NCBI GenBank assembly: GCA_937930825.1
Contig: CALHBL010000101.1
Location: 1-49,602, forward strand
DNA: 49,602 bases
Source: an uncultured Bacteriovoracaceae bacterium
GTDB lineage: Bacteria; Bdellovibrionota; Bacteriovoracia; Bacteriovoracales; Bacteriovoracaceae
Direction of reading: 5' to 3'
In this document: positions 17,117 to 23,832 of the stretch, piece by piece
Layout: every line of letters starts with the position of its first letter
How positions within the stretch are numbered: the first letter of the stretch is position 1
The notes under the pieces: generated by a model
Told to the model about the DNA's origin: nothing
Seen by the model: only the letters and a program-made list of their open reading frames with translations
Databases searched by the model: none
Made by a program: the position numbers and the translations under genes

Positions 17117-17233
17117 TTAGCAGTATCTGACTGCTGTGCCGATGGCGAGACCCGTTTTAAAGGGGGCTGAAGTTGAGGTCACAACAACAACGGCAGAAAC
17201 TTGTTCTTCTCTTTTCTGAATGTCGTTAATCAT
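17117..17233 (-). CDS. 38-aa peptide, candidate exported or precursor peptide
   Basis: A short gene found by translating the gap. ATG at 17233-17231 follows a strong AGAGAGG site with 6-base spacing and an excellent promoter, and TAA is at 17117-17119. The first 14 residues are charged (MINDIQKREEQVSA), like a leader; the rest is small and hydrophobic (four valines, then TSTSAPFKTG, a GxxxG-like GLAIGTAV and terminal RYC). There is no Sec signal peptide. Position first in an operon with a dedicated ABC exporter suggests an exported peptide or peptide-natural-product precursor. No modification enzyme is visible nearby. A small membrane peptide regulating the transporter is the main alternative. 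Confidence 0.6.
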   Translation of the reverse strand: MINDIQKREEQVSAVVVVTSTSAPFKTGLAIGTAVRYC

Positions 17234-17269
17234 TGTTACCTCTCTTTTTGAGATTGATACTTGCGGCGT

Positions 17270-17298
17270 AGACTATGGGTGTAATGTTTTCTTGTCAA
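17270..17298 (-). promoter_or_regulatory. Sigma70-type promoter of the peptide-exporter operon
   Basis: On the minus strand TTGACA (17298-17293), a 17-base spacer, then TAGTCT (17275-17270). The -35 box is perfect and the spacing ideal. The start of transcription would fall about 30 bases before the peptide ATG. Confidence 0.7.
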
Positions 17299-17311
17299 CC
17301 AGTTTTATATA

Positions 17312-18298
17312 TTAGGAACACTTTTCCCAAGGCAGAAGAAATTTTTCGAGTTCATCGTGATCCCAGGTTTTTGAATTTTCCCATTCCTTTACTACTTCTA
17401 ATGAGAATTCAATTCCAGAAGATAGAGGAACTCGTGGTTGCCAATTAGAATCGAATTGGAATTTTGAGATATCGGCCCAGCTTTTTTGAGAATGTAGGTG
17501 AGTAGAATTGTCATGAATGCTATTAGATCTTAGGAAGTTAGCAATCTCTTGCAGGCTATGAGGCTTTCCTGACCCAATGTTATAAGCTTCTCCTGATTTT
17601 ACCTCTTCGGATGCTGTGAGAAAGGCATTTGCAACATCAGTGCAGTAAATGAAGTCTACAATCTGATCTTTTTCTCCAATAAAGGTTAAAGGCTTGTCCT
17701 GAAGAGATTGCTTCATCCAAGCTTCAAATCCATTACCGAAAGATTTATGGCTTTTATACCGTGGTCCAAAAGCATTAAAAATTCTTAAAGCAACGGCTTC
17801 AAACTGAAAAATTTCTGCCCAATGAAATACCATTTCTTCTGCTGTTTTCTTAGAAAGGGCAGAAGGACTTAACGGATACTGTGGATCTGTTTCAAGTGTC
17901 GGCGTACTAGAGTCTCCATAGACTTCAAAACTAGAAGCGTAAACGACCTTCTTAACTTGAGCATTCTTACAGGCCTGAAGGACTTTCATAGTACCAATAA
18001 CATTGATATTGAAATATTCAGTAGGGTTATTGAGACTATCTGTAGCACACTCTTTTCCCGCCAAATGAAAAACAGTATCTACTTCTTTGAAAATATCTTC
18101 ATTCTCTTGAAGTTGTGTAATATCTCTTTGAGAATGAGTGAGCCTTGGCGAGTCTTTCCATTGAGAAAGATTCTGCCTCTCTTCTAAGGGGAGAATATCG
18201 AGAGCTATAACATCATGACCAGCTTTAATTAACTTATCAACGAGATGGCTTCCCAAGAAGCCTGCAGCACCTGTAACTAGAGAGCGTTTATTTTCCAT
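17312..18298 (-). CDS. NAD-dependent epimerase/dehydratase, catalytic Tyr replaced
   Basis: A 328-aa extended short-chain dehydrogenase of the nucleotide-sugar epimerase type. The NAD site GAAGFLGSHLV (10-20) and acidic Asp34 are intact, as are the HLAG block (78-81), ASSFEVYG with the active-site Ser (122-123) and LRIFNAFGPR. The catalytic YxxxK, normally SPYALSK in such proteins, reads SPSALSKK: Lys150 is present but Tyr146 is serine (codon TCT). Either the enzyme uses a different mechanism, binds without normal catalysis, or has lost activity. It is on the same strand as the peptide operon but lies upstream of that operon's promoter, and probably forms its own unit. Confidence 0.85.
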   Translation of the reverse strand: MENKRSLVTGAAGFLGSHLVDKLIKAGHDVIALDILPLEERQNLSQWKDSPRLTHSQRDITQLQENEDIFKEVDTVFHLAGKECATDSLNNPTEYFNINVIGTMKVLQACKNAQVKKVVYASSFEVYGDSSTPTLETDPQYPLSPSALSKKTAEEMVFHWAEIFQFEAVALRIFNAFGPRYKSHKSFGNGFEAWMKQSLQDKPLTFIGEKDQIVDFIYCTDVANAFLTASEEVKSGEAYNIGSGKPHSLQEIANFLRSNSIHDNSTHLHSQKSWADISKFQFDSNWQPRVPLSSGIEFSLEVVKEWENSKTWDHDELEKFLLPWEKCS

Positions 18299-18398
18299 TA
18301 TTCTACTTTAAGCAGAGACTAGATCATTGTCCAAGCGGCAAAAAAAGGAAGAGAGACATACTAAAGAGGTATAACACTTGAGGGTTTTTAAGTAATAA

Positions 18399-18428
18399 TG
18401 TGATGGCCAGTTATTACTGACCATCACA
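18399..18428 (-). terminator. Hairpin after the mscS-like gene
   Basis: TGTGATGG and CCATCACA (18399-18406, 18421-18428) pair perfectly, and CAGT/ACTG extends the stem. On the minus strand it follows the mscS stop by 13 bases; the T-rich tail (TTATTACTT) is weak. Confidence 0.6.
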
Positions 18429-18441
18429 AGTAATTTTTAAA

Positions 18442-19260
18442 TTAAGCGTTATGCATGTGAATATCTCTTTGAGGAAAAGGAATTGAGATATTAGCTTTAT
18501 CAAGCTCTTTCTTAACATTTTCAGTCATGTAGAAGTAGACATCCCAATAATGCTCAGGCTTACAATAAGGTCTTACGGCAAAGTCAACAGAACTGTCTCC
18601 AAGTCCTGATACGAAAATATCAGGTCCAAGATGAGTGAGAGCATTTGGGCAGGCCTTAGCAACAGAAGTAAATACTTGCTTCGCTTTGTCGATATCATCT
18701 CCGTAGCCAATTCCAAAAGTGAGGTCAACTCTTCTTTCTTGGTTCACTGAATAGTTCTTAATTGAACCACTAGAGAGCACGCCATTAGGGATATAATGAA
18801 CTACATTATCTGGTGATAGCAAAACAGTAACAAAGGGTTGGATTGATTCAACAACACCAGTTACACCGGCAGTCTCGATAAGGTCACCTTTTTTAATAGG
18901 TTTAAAAATGAGAATAAGAACGCCACCGGCAAAGTTCCCAAGGCTTCCTTGAAGGGCCATACCAATTGCTAAGCCTGCTGCACCGAGAACTGCAATGAAG
19001 GAAGTCGTCTGAACTCCGAGCATGCCTACTACACTGATATAGAGAACTACTTTACCTAGAGTTGTCGCTATTCCAACTAAGTAGGGGCTAAGAGTTTCAT
19101 CAAAATTCATCTTTTTTAAAGTCTTGCTAAGTAAGCTGCCTGCAAGTCCAACAATCCATGAACCAACTATGAGAGTTACTATAGCTAGAATTACTTTAGG
19201 GCCGTAAACCATCGCTAGATCTATGCCTTTATCTATATAGACTTTGGGGTCAAAATTCAT
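18442..19260 (-). CDS. Small-conductance mechanosensitive channel, MscS family
   Basis: Inner-membrane channel that opens under membrane tension to release solutes during osmotic down-shock. The 272-aa protein is the minimal MscS size: three membrane helices (about 20-42, 63-83, 86-118), with the pore helix rich in alternating Gly and Ala (GAAGLAIGMALQGSLGNFAGG) and the kink region leading to FKPIKKGD. The cytoplasmic beta domain (about 125-175) and the alpha/beta vestibule follow. A GGAGAT ribosome site precedes the ATG. It is monocistronic, ending at a hairpin. Confidence 0.93.
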   Translation of the reverse strand: MNFDPKVYIDKGIDLAMVYGPKVILAIVTLIVGSWIVGLAGSLLSKTLKKMNFDETLSPYLVGIATTLGKVVLYISVVGMLGVQTTSFIAVLGAAGLAIGMALQGSLGNFAGGVLILIFKPIKKGDLIETAGVTGVVESIQPFVTVLLSPDNVVHYIPNGVLSSGSIKNYSVNQERRVDLTFGIGYGDDIDKAKQVFTSVAKACPNALTHLGPDIFVSGLGDSSVDFAVRPYCKPEHYWDVYFYMTENVKKELDKANISIPFPQRDIHMHNA

Positions 19261-19407
19261 CTCAATCTCCTTCTTCTAATGTTTAAAACGTAAGTGTTAC
19301 TAAAAAGCTCAGGTTTGTCTAACGGAGGAGCATTTTAGGCTTAAGAATAACGAGGAGTTTCGAAGAAGGGAGGTCACTTTTAACAAAGAACTTACCGATA
19401 AAGAATA

Positions 19408-20799
19408 ATGACAAAAATGATAACTTTATTGATGGTGATTTTATTTAGTATCTCTTGTACCCATAAGCTGGCAAGAGGTACGGCAAGTCTATCTTCTGAG
19501 CATCTGGTATCAAAATATGAGGAAGAGTCAGCTCGCTATGCTCTAAGCTATGAGCCTAAGAGGTTAGGTAGTTTTGAAGATCTTACTAAAATAGAGAATT
19601 CTGAGAAATTTTATTTACTCCTTGGGCAAATTGACTTGGGCAAAGTAAAGCCTATTCGCTCCCGTTTATTAATCCATGGCAAAGACTTTAGAGATCTTAT
19701 AAATTTAGATGGAGTTTCTCAAATTAGTTATGTGCAGTGGAAAGGTCTCGCTAGGGATATCTCGAGAGCTTACGAAGATGGAGATTACGTCTTTAGAAAG
19801 GGTAGCAACTTTTATACTTTGTCAGGCTTGAAGCTGAATATTAAAAATATTGTTAAGAGGGCCTTTCTAAGGGCAGGCAAATATACAGAAGACTTAAACA
19901 AGGAAGACTTTGCCCTGAGTGTTTTTAATAAGAGGTCACTATACCGACTAAGTACTGAAATGAGTCTTCATTTACCAACACTCATCTACATCGAAAACCG
20001 AAGACTAGATCATATAGGACAAGACTTTGTCCGGCAGGTTGGTAAAGGGATTCGGGTTTCACCTACAGAGCTCTTTAATTATAATTATAAGAAAGGCTTG
20101 AGCCTCAATGGACCTTATGAAATTTATCGTACTGAAAAGTATGAAAGCTTTATTGGAGATCATACTCTAGGAAATCCTGAGAAGGCATGTAGAACAAAGT
20201 TTTACTTTAGGTCCTTGTCTGGAAATCGTGAAGCTCATAAGTACATAGAAACTCTAATAGAGCACAAGCCAAAGCTGATGAAGGAATTAAAACTAACAGA
20301 TGGTGTGTATAATGAATTAATGGTGCTCTCTCTTGGTATTCTGGCGGTGGAAAGTAAGATGGGGAGAAGTCTTAAGTACGCATTAAAAGAAAAAGTAAAG
20401 ATTGGAAATCGAAACCTTGGTCAAATGGCGATTAAATATCTTAAGAAGCGTAGAGGAAGAACAGATGATAACTCTAGAGGACTGACTCAGATAAAAGATA
20501 TTAGTCGTTTGCTAAAAAACACAAGTTATAAGTATCTCGCCCAGTCAAATCTTTCTAAACCTGAAAATGCAGCACTAGCAACTCTATTCGTTTTGAAGGA
20601 GAAGCTTGGTCACTTAAATCACTTCAAAAAGCTTCACTCTAATATAACAGACTTCAACTGGGTTGATTATTTATACTACTTCTATCAAGGCTCAAGCCGT
20701 CAAATAACTAAGGGCACGGCAACGCCACCCCTTAATTTAAGAATAAAGAAGATCCTTGAAATTAAAAATAGATCTATTGTATTCATAGACTGTGATTGA
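19408..20799 (+). CDS. Lipoprotein with lytic-transglycosylase-like C-terminal domain
   Basis: A 463-aa protein with lipobox SISC (Cys17). The N-terminal two thirds are unfamiliar. Residues about 300-460 look like the goose-lysozyme/SLT fold: a helix ending in ILAVESKMGRS, whose Glu would be the catalytic acid, then about 35 residues on NSRGLTQIKD, matching the family pattern 'E-S...G' followed by 'S-x-G-L-x-Q-I', and later the alanine-rich helix PENAALATLFVLKEKLG and YYFYQG. It may cleave peptidoglycan glycan strands from the outer membrane side. The fold call rests on motif spacing only. It is transcribed alone. Confidence 0.6.
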   Translation: MTKMITLLMVILFSISCTHKLARGTASLSSEHLVSKYEEESARYALSYEPKRLGSFEDLTKIENSEKFYLLLGQIDLGKVKPIRSRLLIHGKDFRDLINLDGVSQISYVQWKGLARDISRAYEDGDYVFRKGSNFYTLSGLKLNIKNIVKRAFLRAGKYTEDLNKEDFALSVFNKRSLYRLSTEMSLHLPTLIYIENRRLDHIGQDFVRQVGKGIRVSPTELFNYNYKKGLSLNGPYEIYRTEKYESFIGDHTLGNPEKACRTKFYFRSLSGNREAHKYIETLIEHKPKLMKELKLTDGVYNELMVLSLGILAVESKMGRSLKYALKEKVKIGNRNLGQMAIKYLKKRRGRTDDNSRGLTQIKDISRLLKNTSYKYLAQSNLSKPENAALATLFVLKEKLGHLNHFKKLHSNITDFNWVDYLYYFYQGSSRQITKGTATPPLNLRIKKILEIKNRSIVFIDCD

Positions 20800-20833
20800 A
20801 GAGTAGAATAATTAATAGCTATGGGCAGTTCTA

Positions 20834-21802
20834 TTACTCGCAGAAGTTTTCGCCTTCTGGCATATTCAAGAGAAGGAAGTGAGTAATTTCCATAAAATCT
20901 TCTCTCTTTTCATGATAAGAATAAAGAGTGCAGTAAGTTTTTTGCATTAACGGGAGATCATTATCGCCTCTTTTTAATGCCTCTTTCATTAGATGAAGGT
21001 TTAGGCTTAATAACTCCTCCCCTTGTCCAGTAACGCCAGCTAAAATATCGTAGTTTTGAACAAAGCAAATGGCATCATTTAAAGCTTTGTCACTTATGAT
21101 CTCATTTTCTTTGGGCACAACATGTCCTTTTTGAAGAATAGAGTTAGGGCGGGTACCTTCACTTTCAATATGAAGCTTGTTTAAAGGGTCATCGCTTTGA
21201 GCTGTATTTACTGTTATATGCTCACCATACAGCTGAAGACCAAGAAGTCCTTCTTCAGATCCTGGCCATAGGTTCTCCTCATCATCATTACTTTCAGGGT
21301 CCTGAATGGCGTTAATTTCATCGTTTACTAATTCATAATCATCTTCAAGTTGGCTGCACAATTCCTCAATGGCCTCAGGGTCATCTGCAAAATTGCAAGC
21401 ATTTTGCCTGTTAAGATAGCTTTCTTCAAAGGCTTCAAAGATATTCATATCTAATATTGCTTGAGCAAATACTTTTGGATTTTTCTTGGGTGTTGCAGTT
21501 CCAGGGAAGCTTTTGAGCTTTTCATTTTTGAGTCGCTCTTTTAGCTCAATAGATTCTTCGGTATCCATATAGTCTATTGTTTCAGGGGCACTATCGAAGA
21601 CTTTATGGTAGCTATTTATGAAATCGAGAACAGGATGTTCTGGAAACTTTTGTAAGCCGGCCGGTGACTGTTCTTCAGTGTCCATGCTTTCATTCATCAC
21701 TATACCCTCATCCTCAATATGAGTTAAGAGAGTTTCTAGGTCAGAAGCAAGCGCGAAAGTCGGAGGTAAAAAGAAAATAAATGCCATGATTGCTTGATTC
21801 AT
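20834..21802 (-). CDS. Secreted acidic protein, unknown function
   Basis: A 322-aa protein with a signal peptide (cleavage near FALA-SD). The mature protein is strongly acidic, with many Glu and Asp runs (for example DEEN, DDEENLW), and has five or more cysteines, some near the C-terminus. No catalytic motif or repeat is evident. It lies 21 bases after the upstream sensor kinase gene on the same strand, so the pair is probably co-transcribed, but the link in function is not clear. It converges with the lipoprotein gene on the other strand. Confidence 0.65.
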   Translation of the reverse strand: MNQAIMAFIFFLPPTFALASDLETLLTHIEDEGIVMNESMDTEEQSPAGLQKFPEHPVLDFINSYHKVFDSAPETIDYMDTEESIELKERLKNEKLKSFPGTATPKKNPKVFAQAILDMNIFEAFEESYLNRQNACNFADDPEAIEELCSQLEDDYELVNDEINAIQDPESNDDEENLWPGSEEGLLGLQLYGEHITVNTAQSDDPLNKLHIESEGTRPNSILQKGHVVPKENEIISDKALNDAICFVQNYDILAGVTGQGEELLSLNLHLMKEALKRGDNDLPLMQKTYCTLYSYHEKREDFMEITHFLLLNMPEGENFCE

Positions 21803-21823
21803 AGTTAAAATCCAGACAGGTGG

Positions 21824-23014
21824 CTATAAACCACTTTTAATAAAGGGTAGTGAGATTATAAAAGTAGACCCTTTTCCTACTTCGGACTCTATTCGGATAC
21901 TTCCTTCATGGTATGCTATAATTTTCGCGGCTAGAGGAAGACCGTAGCCATTACCTCGTTCCCCCACTGTGCCAGGAGTTGAAGTAGTTTTTGTAGAGTT
22001 AAAGACCGAATCAACTTGCTGCTGAGTCATTCCTACTCCATGATCAGTCACGTGTATCTGGGCTTCATCGTCTGTATAAGACCAAGTAGATTTTATGACA
22101 CCATTAGAATGTGAAAATTTAATAGCATTACTAAGTAAATTTGTTAGGGCCTGTTTTAATCGATCAGGGTCTACATTTAAAGTAAGCTCTTCTCCTGTAC
22201 TTTCAAATGTTATTGATTTGGCCGTTGCTAAGTGCTTAACATTTTCCCAAGAGTCAGTGAGTAGTTTCTTTAAACTTACTTCTGACTTCTTCATCTCAAC
22301 TCTTCGATTTTCAATAGCATCGATATCTAGAATGCTTCGAACCATTTCAAGGCAGCTTGTAGATGATTTTTGAATCATCTCAATATATTCTTTTAAGTCT
22401 TCTGTCATTTCTTCTTCAAGAGCAAGATGTGTAAGGGACATGATTCTACCCAGCGGGCTTTTTAAGTCATGAGATACCATCGCTAGTAATTGATTCACCT
22501 TGGATTTATTAAGTTGCGACTCTAAGAAACGCCCAATGGTTTTTGCCATAATTTCAATGGTATCGAATTGATTGGAGCTGAATCCATCGTCCCTTATTCT
22601 TCTGTCAGTAAAGTTGAGTGTCCCAAAAATACTTCCTTCGACATATATAGGAGCACTTATATAAGACTCAAGCTTCATATTGAGGTAGACAGGGTGAAGG
22701 CACATCTTCTTATCCGCACCAACATGAGCTATGGCAACGGTTTCTTTGCGAGCAAATACTTCTCGGCAGTAAGTATCTTGTAGGGGGAATTCCAGGCCTT
22801 CTTCAAGTCCTTCGAGGGGACTTGAAAAGGATAGGACTGTGTAAGTGCTATTTTCTATCTTACTAACAATCCCCGTTTCTAAATTAAAGAGCTTCTTTCC
22901 CACTGAAAGGTATTCTTGAAAGAGCGTTATCTCATCGTGATAATTCTTTGTAATCACTTGATGTAAGTTCTTAAGTTCCTGTATGTAGTCATTCTCTCTT
23001 TGTAGTTTTCTCAT
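21824..23014 (-). CDS. GAF-domain sensor histidine kinase
   Basis: A 396-aa soluble kinase with no membrane helix. Residues about 20-165 form a GAF domain (APIYVEGSIFGTLNFTDRR), followed by the HisKA dimerisation helix with phospho-His182 in VSHDLKSPLGR, and an HATPase domain with N-box NLLSNAIKFSH, G1 DHGVGMT and G2 GERGNGYGLPLA. The GAF domain has Cys83 and Cys105, but a cofactor cannot be inferred. A receiver-only regulator lies divergently 230 bases away and is a likely partner. No output domain is attached, so the signal presumably passes by phosphotransfer. Confidence 0.9.
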   Translation of the reverse strand: MRKLQRENDYIQELKNLHQVITKNYHDEITLFQEYLSVGKKLFNLETGIVSKIENSTYTVLSFSSPLEGLEEGLEFPLQDTYCREVFARKETVAIAHVGADKKMCLHPVYLNMKLESYISAPIYVEGSIFGTLNFTDRRIRDDGFSSNQFDTIEIMAKTIGRFLESQLNKSKVNQLLAMVSHDLKSPLGRIMSLTHLALEEEMTEDLKEYIEMIQKSSTSCLEMVRSILDIDAIENRRVEMKKSEVSLKKLLTDSWENVKHLATAKSITFESTGEELTLNVDPDRLKQALTNLLSNAIKFSHSNGVIKSTWSYTDDEAQIHVTDHGVGMTQQQVDSVFNSTKTTSTPGTVGERGNGYGLPLAAKIIAYHEGSIRIESEVGKGSTFIISLPFIKSGL

Positions 23015-23245
23015 TGATAGCTACCCCGTGAGACTTGCGCGCTAAGCTTCCAAGCAATAATTATACACATATTATTTATTTTAGCTTTTTTAAAATAAAG
23101 AAGTCATTTGGTCGGGTGCTGCGGGTCTCATTTTCGAGTAATTGCTCAAAGCTTATTTAGCGATTTAAGTTTAGAGAAGAGTTGCCGATAACAAGTTAAG
23201 TAGAAAAATTTTAGCCTAATATGAAACAATCTTGAAGGAGTCATA

Positions 23246-23671
23246 ATGTTTTCATTTATCAGAGATAAGCTAAGTAGAGATGATATTAATGCAAAGCCTC
23301 AAGCTACTAAAAAGAAAGATATTTTACTTATAGATGATGATAGAGAAATCTGGACTATAATGGAGAAGTATGTTGGTAAATCTTGTAACCTCCACTGCTT
23401 TGAGTACCTTGAGTCATGTGAAAGCGTATATAAGAAAACAGCATTACCAGACCTAATCCTTATTGATATTAACTTAGGTCATCAAAATGGTTTTAGAATT
23501 GCGAGAAGGCTAAGGTCATACTTTCCTAAGACAATACCATTAATCTATATCTCCACTGAAAAGAATTACAAGAAACTCTATGAGGAAACTCAAGACATTA
23601 ATTCATTCTTTATTCCAAAGCCATTTGATAGAACATCAATTGCGCTAACTTTGCATGCGTTCTTAGCTTAA
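23246..23671 (+). CDS. Single-domain response regulator
   Basis: A 141-aa protein that is only a receiver domain, preceded by about 24 residues. The acidic pocket is Asp30-Asp31-Asp32 (LLIDDDRE), the phosphoacceptor is Asp74 in LIDINLG, with Ser/Thr at YIST (103-104) and Lys125 in IPKPF. With no DNA-binding or enzymatic domain it must act by protein contact or as a phosphate relay. It is divergent from the GAF kinase gene and about 140 bases before the PAS kinase gene. A GGAG ribosome site precedes the ATG. A 7-bp hairpin (23695-23713) follows the stop. Confidence 0.88.
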   Translation: MFSFIRDKLSRDDINAKPQATKKKDILLIDDDREIWTIMEKYVGKSCNLHCFEYLESCESVYKKTALPDLILIDINLGHQNGFRIARRLRSYFPKTIPLIYISTEKNYKKLYEETQDINSFFIPKPFDRTSIALTLHAFLA

Positions 23672-23832
23672 GTAGGGATTCGGCCTTAGTAGGGGTCTAA
23701 GTTCTTCTTAGACATGGACTTGGCCAACTACTAAGATAAGTATCATAGCTTCAATTATTCTATTTGTAATAATCGATAATTCCTTTAAAATACAAATGTT
23801 TAGGAGAAGTTATGAGCATCATGATGTAAGCG

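Noticed and set aside
13885-17233. A cyanophycin metabolism locus
   Set aside because: DUF1854 and its ABC partner are often annotated that way, but no cyanophycin synthetase or cyanophycinase gene is present in the window.
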